Positions 53,734 through 63,164 of a stretch of 64,000 nucleotides of DNA are shown piece after piece. How positions within the stretch are numbered: the first letter of the stretch is position 1; each line of letters begins with the position of its first letter. The DNA is taken from NCBI GenBank assembly GCA_022559845.1, contig CM040118.1, forward strand, positions 446,336,053-446,400,052, written 5' to 3'. The notes under the pieces were generated by a model. That model saw only the letters and a program-made list of their open reading frames with translations. It was not told where the DNA came from and did no database searches. The position numbers were made by a program, and so were the translations under genes. This stretch comes from Amorphophallus konjac. Taxonomy: Eukaryota; Streptophyta; Magnoliopsida; Alismatales; Araceae.

Positions 53734-53799
53734 TGAGTCTCCCTTCATCTTTACGCGAAAGTAGGAGGCCCAGCGGGCCCCCCTCAAAATTCTGATTCT

Positions 53800-56700
53800 G
53801 TGTACTTTCCTTATTTTCAGGAATCTACAATGACAGCCGGAATCATGTCCGTTTGCTTCGACCAGCAGCCGATTGACATGCATGTGCGAGAAGGCTACCT
53901 GGCGGTACCTCTTACATTCGGATCAATGCCGCCTGCCGTTGGGCTGCCCAACTGCTTGGGCGTCGTCTTCACTGACCTTCTGCAGGTCGATGACAATGAG
54001 CAAGGCACTGCTGCAAGTGCCCCGGTGAAGATCACTGACCAGAAGAATATCTTACCAGAGAAAACGGTCCCCACGGCCGTCGCCTGCTACGTCCATCATG
54101 TCCAAAAAAGGGGCATGGTCCCTGCTGCTGCTCAGAAGGGGAGAAGAACCAACCGGAGGAGCCGGTATGATGCTGTTGACCGTCATCTTTCCAACTCCGG
54201 AAAGACCATGATGATTGGAGGTGTCCGGGCAAACATGAATGGTTGCCCAAGGGAGGTCAAGCCGGACGTGATCATCCCGATGGTGCCCACTACCAACAGA
54301 TTCCAGACTCTGGCCGCCAGGCAGGCCAATTGGGAGGCTGATGAGAGGAAGCCGCTGGCGCCCAAGCCCGCAAAATACAAACAGGTCTGGCGACCGAAGA
54401 GGATTCAGAGCTGGGTTCCAGCTCGAGATGAGGAGAAGGCTGCTGAAGATGCTGTTGCCCGCTTCAGGGCAGAAAGCCGAAGAAGAGAGGGAAAAGAGAC
54501 AAGAAATGTTGTTGCTGCTCGCCCCAAAGCCTGGGGCAGAAGAGATGAGAGAAATGATGAAGAAAGAAATTTGACTGCTGCTCGCCCCATGATGAGGGGC
54601 AGAAGGGATGAGAGGAAGGAAGACCTTACTGTCACCCGTCCCAAGGCTGGGGGCAGAAGATGGCAAAGAAAGAAATATGATGCTGCTGTCAACTGCTGCC
54701 GAAACGGCAATGTGGGAATGAGCGAACCAGTCACGATCGCCATCCCAAGAAGACCGAGGGCCTGTGCCAGACAGGCCGACTTGTTCAAATATTCCAAAGC
54801 CAAGCATTTGAATGCTCAGGTAACAAGACTGGCCTATCAGCAGAGAAGCCAGGAAAGACTAATGCTCCGGCCTGAGCCACAGAGGCACAATTCTGAAGAG
54901 ATGAAGCAGATAGTCCAAGACTACTTCCACTACCTGGGGAGCTCTGCCCTCGGTCAACAAAGACTATCCCGTGCCTTGGGCACAAGAGGTGAAGAAAAAG
55001 AAGAAACACTTCAAGAAACGATGATCGGAGCCTCTTCCTCCGATTCAAATCACTATGAAGAAGGTCTCAGGGCCGGATATGACAAAGAAGACCTGTACCG
55101 GGGAGAAGCCAAAGAAAGAATATCGGTCTTTGACCGGCTCAAATATCCCGACCAGGTGAAAAGAAAGGTCTACAGGCGGAGAGAAAAAATGCAAATCTTC
55201 GCCTGTAACATGGCTGGACTTGCCAGGGGGCAAGATATACTACCAACTCGGCCAGATGAACTGCTCATGTTGGCTACTAGACCTGGTCCTGTCACAAGAA
55301 GAGGCCAGGCCGCAAAAGATAAGATGAAGAAATATGATGAAGCCCGCAAGATCACCACCATGACAGTCAATGTGGTGACGACAGAGGATGAGGACAATCC
55401 CCTTATTGATGATGCTGAAGGGACTTCTGAAGATATGCAAATCCCATCAGCCTTGGATCCTATGGTCCAGATGATGTTCAGAAGATACCAGCAGGAGATC
55501 AGTGCTCTCCGAAGGCAGCTCAATGAGAGACATGAAGCTACATCAGTCTCAAAGCAAGCTGAACCTGCGGGGCAGACATCCAGCTCAGCAGAGACGGCTA
55601 TCCCAGCTAACCCTCTCCTAGCTGATAAGGGCAAGACACCGAGCCAACCTATTCCACAGCAAACAGCAGCTCAGCCCTCTGTGTCTCAGACACAGCCTAC
55701 CGCGCCCATCTTGCGCGCCACTGTGATGACAACTCCTCACAGCCAGCAACAAGCTCACTTCTTTCCAGAAGACATAGATCCAGCTGTAGCCCACAAGCAG
55801 ATGATTGAAAGAATTGTGGAAATGAAGCTGTCAGAAAAGACTGGTGGTGATGCTGGTACCTATGATGTGTACAAGGTACCGTATCCTCCCCAGTATGCTG
55901 CCAAGAGACTACCCCCAGGCGTCAGTAAGCCGCCAAAGTTCGAGAAATTTAATGGCCAAGGCTCCCCCAGGGAGCATATAGCCTACTACACTACAATCAT
56001 GGGTGACCTAGCAGTCGATGAAGCTTATCTGCTCAAGTTCTTTGGCTCATCCTTCACTGGGTTGGCCTTTGAATGGTACTCAAGCCTGCCAGCTGGGTCA
56101 GTGGTTGATTGGCCTGATATGCAGAGAAAATTCCGCGACAGATTTCATGTCACGGAAAGGGAAATCACGATAGCAGAGCTATATGCAACCAGGCAGTAGC
56201 AAGATGAAACTGCACTGGACTACATCAAAAGGTGGAGGAACTTAGCCATGAGATGCCGAAGACCTCCTCATCAAGAAGATGCGGTGCAGATATGCAAGCA
56301 GAGCCTCAGGAGGGAGGTGCTAGAAAAAATGATCGGTGCAGATGTCAGAACATTTGACCGACTGAACAATATAGTGGCAGAAGTCGAGACGTTCTTGTCC
56401 AAGCGTCCGACCGCTAATGTCCCCACCATGCCGAAGGGAAAATCCAATGAGCGACGGCCATCACACTCTGAGGCCAACACCGTTGATTTCAGAACCTTCG
56501 AGCAACAGAAGGGGAAGAAAGGGGCAGATGAAGCTCCCCCGCTGGCAGATACAGCAGAAAGAAAAGATAAAGTCTCTCTGAGAGACAAGATGAGAAAAGC
56601 ATATTCCTTCCCAAAAGATAAGATGGCCGCACTGTTCAACTGGGCATACAAGTTCAATAAGGTAACATTGCCTGAACCCAAAAGACCAGCAGATGCAGCA

Positions 56701-58020
56701 AAGAAAGATGATCCGCTGTTCTGTCCATTTCACCGTGCGCTGGGGCACGCAATTGAAGATTGTTATGTCTTCAAAGATATCATGGAAGGAATGGTCAAGA
56801 AAGGTGAGCTGCAGCTGGGAGATTACCAGGTAAAGCCGCCCCATCCACATGAGCCTCCACCCTGGAGAATGGCTGCCAATATGATCTCAGTCTACCAACA
56901 GCTGCCCAAGGAAGCCGTTGAAGAATGCACCAAGCACACCTATGAAGCTTGCTTCCTCACCCCACAGAAAGATCAGGAAGGATGGCAGATGATACCCATA
57001 AAAAGCAAAAAGAAGACTCCTGTGGCCAGTACCAGCGGAGCAGTTATCCGGGGTGTTACCCCAAGGCCCGAGCCGCCTCCAATAAAGCCAGTATGGCGTA
57101 CAGCTGAGACCGGACCAGTCATCCGGATCCCTACTCACAACCGGAGGAGACAAATTCCCCTCTCTACACATAAAGAAGTAAGCCCTGCAGCCAGGCGTCT
57201 GCAGCAATATATTAATGAGCTCGATGAGTACGAGCAGAAGAAGCCCAAGCATCTGCTGATGAAAGACTGTATACTCTGGGAACAGCTCGAAGAATTGAAA
57301 ATCAAAGAGCAGCCAGAGGCAGAACAAGAAAGAGCTGAGAATGAACCCTTCTGGGGGCAGGAGCTAGCAAAGCCAAATTCCCAGAAGAAGAGGAGACGAC
57401 CCAAGTCCAAGAAGGGAAAGAATGTCACGACAGTACAATGTAACACTCTGTCGGTACTCTTTTCCTTGCCCGGGGAGGATGATGAGCCAGAAGCATCCGA
57501 CGCCCCGCTAGAAGCTAACCATGCCGAAGCCTCCACCTCGGCCCATGCAACACGTTCTGGGAGAAGATGGGGGCGCCCACCACCAGCCAACCATAATATT
57601 ATGTTCAGAGGGGAGCAACCCTATCAAATCCCAGAACCAGAGATACGAGGTGCCCAGGTTCCTCCCCCTGCCAGTCTGTACCAAGACAAAAAGAAGGCAG
57701 ATGAAGCCCCTTCATTCCTGGAGTTCCTGTCCAGCTTAGAGAATGAGCAACCGGCTCATACTGCTCCAGCTAAAAGCAATAAATGCCAGCAGACAGCAGC
57801 TAGAAAGCAGAAACAGCATGAAGAAAATGAAGAAAGTAACCCTCTAGCAAAACCAGGGGCAGTCGCTACAGAAGAAGCCTTCCGGGAGATCGATGAAGAA
57901 GATGAAATTGGGACTGGGCAGCAAAGGCCACAGGCACCACATGAACCTCCAAGACCCCGATGGGCAGAGGAGATGAGACTATCTAATGTCCGGGTGGGCA
58001 GTCGAGTCATGAAATGCTGA
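53800..58020 (+). pseudogene. gag: Element D gag, one in-frame TAG
   Basis: One frame throughout, interrupted only by TAG at 56197-56199. The start is probably the ATG at 53830, since TTTTCAG before it looks like a splice acceptor or leader end. About 620 residues of unusual N-terminal sequence include three basic repeats (ARPKAWGRRDER-like, 54500-54680). The gag core follows: YDVYKVPYPPQYAAKRLPPG, PPKFEKFNGQGSPREHIAYY, AFEWYSSLPAGSV, and after the stop ALDYIKRWRNLAMRC. The zinc motif CPFHRALGHAIEDC is near 56722. A Pro/Glu-rich linker leads to the end. TGA 58018-58020 overlaps the ATG of the protease frame (ATGCTGA). The break is one codon, so this copy is close to functional. Confidence 0.88.
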
Positions 58021-58688
58021 AGAAGCTCCCTACCAGATTCTCCATTTGGGAAATTCTCTCTCTGAGCGAAGAAGCTCGCCAAGCAATCGTGGATGCCCTG
58101 CAGTCCCCGGCACAATGTGAAGCACTCCTGGCAGAGGTGAATGCTGGGCCATCGGTCACCTTCACGGAAGATGATATGCTAATCCCAAATGTCGGTCATA
58201 ACAGACCGCTGTATATGAGGGGCTCCCTGAACTGTCAGTCGCTAAGCAGGATACTGATAGATCCCGGGGCTGCTGTAAATATTCTCCCGTATCGCATCTA
58301 TCAGAAATACTACTTTGACCTGCAGCTTACCAAGGTCAGAGATATGAAGATTGCGGGGTTCAACCAAAAATGTGAAACACCTCTCGGGGTGGCTTATTTC
58401 AACCTCACACTGGGCGACCTCACTACCGTGGTACGATTCTGTGTAATTGACTCCAACACCACGTATAAGGCCCTGCTGGGAAGACCGTGGCTGCACGAAT
58501 ATCAGATAGTGCCATCCACGCTACACCAATGCATAAAATACTGCCATGAAGGAAAGAAGAAAGGGTGTTTGCAGACCTACATCCCTTCGAAGTGTTCGAG
58601 TGCCATATGCTCGATGCATCCTATTACACCGAGGTGTCACAGAAGGACGAAGAAAGAGAGGCTGTGGTCAGCCAGAAGAAGCCGGTGA
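58014..58688 (+). CDS. pro: Element D aspartic protease
   Basis: A frame of 224 codons, shifted -1 from gag. LLAEVNAGPSVTFTEDDM and GSLNCQSLSRILIDPGAAVNILP contain the active-site Asp; the next residue is Pro instead of the usual Thr or Ser. KALLGRPWLHEYQIVPSTLHQ is the C-terminal protease motif. After about residue 180 this frame no longer matches, and the pol frame (58565 on) carries the continuation, so the true crossover is near the purine run at 58549-58563. Confidence 0.8.
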   Translation: MLKKLPTRFSIWEILSLSEEARQAIVDALQSPAQCEALLAEVNAGPSVTFTEDDMLIPNVGHNRPLYMRGSLNCQSLSRILIDPGAAVNILPYRIYQKYYFDLQLTKVRDMKIAGFNQKCETPLGVAYFNLTLGDLTTVVRFCVIDSNTTYKALLGRPWLHEYQIVPSTLHQCIKYCHEGKKKGCLQTYIPSKCSSAICSMHPITPRCHRRTKKERLWSARRSR

Positions 58689-61600
58689 CAAAGACAAAAA
58701 GTTGGTCTCCGCCGCCACCCAAGGGCTACATTAAAAAGCATGAGATATCCCACATCTCCTATGCTGGAGACTTTGCTCGGATAACTCCTCCCAGCATCCG
58801 CCCGGATGATACTGATGAAGAAATGAAACAAAAGTACACTCAGGTGGAGGTGCCGCAGGGTTTATTTAAACCCATCGTCAGCCTTGAGTACCAAACGGTG
58901 CTCCCACTGAAGACTATGGAAATCCCTCGCTTCTGCGAACCCCCTATTATATTCTACACCGGGGAGCCAGTCGAAGAAGATGATCAAGACTGTATGGCCC
59001 CTGAAGAAACTGCAAACCTGATGGTACCAATTACAGGCTTGGATTATACTACCCAACGGGTTTCACAAATGTTCTCCAAGATGCAAATGCCATCGATGCA
59101 GCCTACTGCTCAGAAGAAAGCATTCAAGGAGCTATGGGATCCGCCTCGAGATAACAAGGAACTGAGGAAGATCACACAGCACCCGGGACTGGGTTATACC
59201 CTGCAAGAATACCATGAAGCCGAGGTGGATGTCATCTCTGCCTTCTACCAGAATGAAGATCCCCCTGAAGTGGGATATGATCAATACCCCTTTGAAGATG
59301 AAGAAATTATGTATCAATCCATAACAGACAATGAAGCCCAAGACAACCAGTCGGAGGCAAGGATGTCTGATGAGACTAAGAAGGGTTGGTGCTGGGAGAA
59401 TCCATCTTGCAAAGAGGATCTGTTCCAGGCCGAAGCACAATTTGACACGGGAACCCCGGATGAAGACCAAGTAGCCAAAGAGCTGATAGAATGTCTAGAG
59501 TTTGAACGCATTCTAGAAGAATTCCGGGCTCTGCAGAATGATGACCTGTCAAGGGAACCCACATCAGAAGAGCCTCTAAGAACGAAAGAGTCTACTTCTG
59601 AATTTCCTGGTGAACTAGCCTCGTCCTCGGGACAGACTGAACAGAATCCAGTAATATTGGCCCTATATGACGCACCAGCATCCGCTGATGACCAATATGA
59701 TGAAATAGAGGAGCATGAAACTGAAGAAGATTACATCCCGAGAGGCTTTATTGATTTGCAAGAAGCCCCGCCCGAAGTCGAAGACGGAGGCCAAGCCACC
59801 GTCGATGAGCTGATAGAGATAAATTTGGGGTCCGCGGATGAACCGAGGCCGACATTCCTCAGCGCACTACTGGAGCCAGATGTCAGGGAGCAATATATAC
59901 AGTTCTTGAAAGAATTCCGAGACTATTTTGCATGGACATATGATGAAATGCCGGGATTGAGCTCTGATGTGGCACAGCACCGATTGGCAATAAACCCAGA
60001 GGCTAACCCTGTAAAGCAGCCTTCCAGAAAAATGCGTCCTGAACAGATAAATCAGATTAACAAAGAGGTTGATAAGCTGATTGATGTGGGGTTTGTCGAA
60101 GAAAACCAGTATACCACATGGCTAGCCAATATAGTGCCCGTGAAGAAGAAGAATGGGCAGATCAGAATATGTGTCGACTTCCGGGACCTTAATAAGGCTT
60201 GCCCGAAAGATGATTTCCCAGTGCCGATCACTGAAGTCATGATTGATGCAACTACTGGCCATGAAGCCCTGTCATTCATGGATGGGTCATCCGGATACAA
60301 CCAGATCTGGATTGCTGAAGAAGACAGAGTGCACACTGCATTACGCACCCCGAAGGGGATATTTCATTATAAAAGAATGCCGTTCGGCCTTAAGAATGCC
60401 GGCGCTACCTATCAAAGAGCTATGACAAAGATCTTTGACGATTTGCTCTTCAAGAAAGTAGAGTGCTACATTGATGACCTGGTGGTGAAAACCAGCAGAA
60501 GAGAAGATCATCTGCAAGACCTGAGGATAGTGTTCCAGAGGCTGCGCAAATATGAACTCAAGATGAATCCTATGAAATGTGCCTTCGGCGTGTCCAGTGG
60601 AAAATTCCTTGGGTTCATTGTCCGTCATAGGGGCATTGAGATCGACCCATCCAAGATTAAAGCTATCCAGGAGCTCCCTCCACCAAGGAATCTCCACGAG
60701 CTGAGATCTGTACAAGGGCGTCTGGCCTATATCCGACGATTTATATCAAATCTGTCAGGAAGATGCCACCCCTTTCACAAGCTCATGATGAAAGATGTAC
60801 CGTTCCTCTGGGACGATGGGTGCCAGGAGGCCTTTGAGAAGCTAAAAGAATATCTCAAGACCCCTCCAGTGCTGGGGGCACCAATTAAAGGTAGGCCCTT
60901 GATACTGTATATCGCAGCCACATACTGCTCCCTGGGGGCAATGCTGGCACAAGTAAATGAAGAAGGCAAAGAGCAAGCCCTGTACTACCTAAGTCGGAGG
61001 CTGATTAGAACCGAAGAAAGCTACAGTTATATAGAAAAGACATGCTTGGCACTAGTCTTTGCTGTTAAGAAACTCCGACACTATATGTTGTCACATGAAG
61101 TCAGATTGATATCTGCAGCAGATCCACTCAAATACATATTGACTCAGCCAGTACTCAAAGGCCGGTTGGGCAAATGGGCAGTGATTCTGATGGAATTCGA
61201 TATTACCTATATACCCCAGAGGGCAATAAAAGGACAGGCCGTGGCTGATTTCTTTACAGAGCATCCCGTGCCTGAGAATGATATGCTGGGGACTGAGTTA
61301 CCCGATGATGAAACACTCGAAGCCTGCCAGGCTCAGTCAGCTATGTGGCAGCTATTCTTTGATGGAGCATCCATAACGGAGACAGATTCCGATGGAAAAA
61401 CCAGAATACGGGCCGGATCCGGTATTGTCCTGAAATCACCAGAAGGGGAGGTGGTACATACTTCCTGTTCTATAAACAAGCCATGCACCAACAATGAAGC
61501 CGAGTATGAAGCTCTGATAATCGGACTGCATGTCAGCCTCAACATGGGTATCCAAATGTTGCAAGTATTTGGAGATTCAATGTTGATAATAAAACAAATT

Positions 61601-61996
61601 CAAGGGGAGTTCGAGGTGCGAAAGCCAGAGCTGAATCCCTACCACCAAAAAGCCATGCGCCTCATGGCGAAATTCTATCATATTGAGCTCAAGCATGTGG
61701 GCCGTGGACATAATGCCCAAGCTGATGCGCTGGCAAAGCTAGCCAGCTCAATAGCAGTCCCACCAAATGAAACACTGAACATTGTTGTCATAAACCGACG
61801 GCAGGTCCCCAGCATGCTAGAAGGGTGCCCCGAAGAAGAAGAAGTTGCTACTATCAGCACAGTACAGGCATCTGATTGGAGACAGCACTTGCTAAAGTGG
61901 TTTCTGCACCAACAGTTGCCGCAAAAGAGAGAAAAAAAGATGAAGCTTCTGAGGATTAAAGATTCTAATGAACTCAGAAATGGGACTCTATTCTGA
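58565..61996 (+). CDS. pol: Element D pol: RT, RNase H and archaeal-type RNase H
   Basis: 1,143 codons, shifted -1 from the protease. Residues 1-430 are a long acidic linker. RT begins near 490: WLANIVPVKKKNGQIRICVD, FRDLNKACPKDDFPVP, MDGSSGYNQIW, MPFGLKNAGATYQRAM, and the catalytic YIDD near residue 635. The first RNase H (about 770-900) has LILYIAATYCSLGAMLAQ with no catalytic Asp. The second, archaeal-type RNase H (about 925-1065) has FFDGAS, NNEAEYEALIIGL, VFGDSMLIIKQI and HNAQADALAKLAS, a full D-E-D-D set. The frame ends at TGA 61994-61996, immediately before integrase in the same frame; in relatives these are continuous, so the TGA is likely a nonsense mutation. Confidence 0.92.
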   Translation: MFADLHPFEVFECHMLDASYYTEVSQKDEEREAVVSQKKPVTKTKSWSPPPPKGYIKKHEISHISYAGDFARITPPSIRPDDTDEEMKQKYTQVEVPQGLFKPIVSLEYQTVLPLKTMEIPRFCEPPIIFYTGEPVEEDDQDCMAPEETANLMVPITGLDYTTQRVSQMFSKMQMPSMQPTAQKKAFKELWDPPRDNKELRKITQHPGLGYTLQEYHEAEVDVISAFYQNEDPPEVGYDQYPFEDEEIMYQSITDNEAQDNQSEARMSDETKKGWCWENPSCKEDLFQAEAQFDTGTPDEDQVAKELIECLEFERILEEFRALQNDDLSREPTSEEPLRTKESTSEFPGELASSSGQTEQNPVILALYDAPASADDQYDEIEEHETEEDYIPRGFIDLQEAPPEVEDGGQATVDELIEINLGSADEPRPTFLSALLEPDVREQYIQFLKEFRDYFAWTYDEMPGLSSDVAQHRLAINPEANPVKQPSRKMRPEQINQINKEVDKLIDVGFVEENQYTTWLANIVPVKKKNGQIRICVDFRDLNKACPKDDFPVPITEVMIDATTGHEALSFMDGSSGYNQIWIAEEDRVHTALRTPKGIFHYKRMPFGLKNAGATYQRAMTKIFDDLLFKKVECYIDDLVVKTSRREDHLQDLRIVFQRLRKYELKMNPMKCAFGVSSGKFLGFIVRHRGIEIDPSKIKAIQELPPPRNLHELRSVQGRLAYIRRFISNLSGRCHPFHKLMMKDVPFLWDDGCQEAFEKLKEYLKTPPVLGAPIKGRPLILYIAATYCSLGAMLAQVNEEGKEQALYYLSRRLIRTEESYSYIEKTCLALVFAVKKLRHYMLSHEVRLISAADPLKYILTQPVLKGRLGKWAVILMEFDITYIPQRAIKGQAVADFFTEHPVPENDMLGTELPDDETLEACQAQSAMWQLFFDGASITETDSDGKTRIRAGSGIVLKSPEGEVVHTSCSINKPCTNNEAEYEALIIGLHVSLNMGIQMLQVFGDSMLIIKQIQGEFEVRKPELNPYHQKAMRLMAKFYHIELKHVGRGHNAQADALAKLASSIAVPPNETLNIVVINRRQVPSMLEGCPEEEEVATISTVQASDWRQHLLKWFLHQQLPQKREKKMKLLRIKDSNELRNGTLF

Positions 61997-61999
61997 ATA

Positions 62000-63157
62000 A
62001 TGGCAGATGCACGCAAGAAGATTCTGCTCCGCTGCCTGTCCACTGAGGAAGCTTGGCAAGCGATGAAAGAAACACATGCTGGGACAGCAGGTGCCCACCA
62101 GGCCGGTCCCAAGATGAAGATAGAGATTAAGAAGCTGGGCTACTACTGGCCCACCATGTTTGAAGACTGCTGTAAATTTGTAAAATCATGTCAGAAGTGT
62201 CAAGAGCATGCTACGGTGCCTAGAAGGCCACCCACAACTCTGCACCCTACAATCCCTAGCTGGCCGTTTGCACAATGGGGAACTGATGTAGTCGGGCCAT
62301 TGCCAACTTCCTCGGCCGGACATAAGTACATACTGGCCATAACAGATTACTTCTCCCGATGGGCGGAAGCTATAGCATTAAGAGAAGTGACTGGTGAGCT
62401 GGTCTCCAGATTCATCAAACAAAATATTATCTTCCGGTTCGGGATCCCCAACCGGATAATATCTGATAATGGAAGTCATTTCAAAAATCAAAAAATCTAT
62501 CGGCTTGCCGAGAAGTATAAGATTGAATGGGGAACCTCCACTCCCTACAATCCACAGGCAAACGGATTGGCAGAAGCTTTTAATAAGACCTTGTGTACAT
62601 TGCTGGCCAAAGTCGTCAGTTCCAACAAGAAAGACTGGGAAGATAAAATGTATGAACCTTTATGGGCATACCGCACCGTCTTCAAAACACCTACAGGGTG
62701 CTCACCATACTCATTGGTGTACGGCTCAGAGGCAGTGGTCCCGCTGGAGCTGGAAGTCCCGTCACTCAGAGTGGCGGTCCAATATGACCTAGCCCCTGGT
62801 GAACAGACTAATACAGAAAGAAGATTAGAAGAACTGGCTGAATTGGAGGGGAGGCACCTCCAAGCCCAGAAGAATATCCAAATGTATCAGGCCCGCATGG
62901 CCACTGCATTCAACAAACTCGTAAAAGGACGAGAGTTCAAGAAAGGTGACCTCATTATGGTCAAGAAAAGAGAAGTCATGGCGTCCAACCCAAAAGGAAA
63001 GCTAAATGCTAATTGGGAAGGTCCCTATGTGATACAAAGGGTCTACGAAGGTGGGGCCTATATGGTTGTCAACCATCGAGGGGAGATCCAATTCTCGCCA
63101 CTCAATGGTAGGCACCTAAAGCTGTATCATGCTGCACAACCGATATTCTCCGAGTAA
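62000..63157 (+). CDS. int: Element D integrase
   Basis: 385 codons in the same frame as pol after one TGA. HHCC zinc part: ETHAGTAGAHQ and CQKCQEH, with GYYWPTMFEDC between. Catalytic core: WGTDVVGPLP (Asp), RIISDNGSHF (Asp) and NPQANGLAEAFN (Glu). The C-terminal part has LWAYRTVFKTPTGCSPYSLV and KLNANWEGPYVIQRVYEGGA, the GPY/F-type module, and no chromodomain. All catalytic residues are present. It would insert the DNA copy into the host genome in the nucleus. Confidence 0.93.
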   Translation: MADARKKILLRCLSTEEAWQAMKETHAGTAGAHQAGPKMKIEIKKLGYYWPTMFEDCCKFVKSCQKCQEHATVPRRPPTTLHPTIPSWPFAQWGTDVVGPLPTSSAGHKYILAITDYFSRWAEAIALREVTGELVSRFIKQNIIFRFGIPNRIISDNGSHFKNQKIYRLAEKYKIEWGTSTPYNPQANGLAEAFNKTLCTLLAKVVSSNKKDWEDKMYEPLWAYRTVFKTPTGCSPYSLVYGSEAVVPLELEVPSLRVAVQYDLAPGEQTNTERRLEELAELEGRHLQAQKNIQMYQARMATAFNKLVKGREFKKGDLIMVKKREVMASNPKGKLNANWEGPYVIQRVYEGGAYMVVNHRGEIQFSPLNGRHLKLYHAAQPIFSE

Positions 63158-63164
63158 TCGGGCC

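Noticed and set aside
53800..55634. Long minus-strand frames opposite D gag
   Set aside because: Shadow frames of a strongly coding plus strand; no start context or domain.
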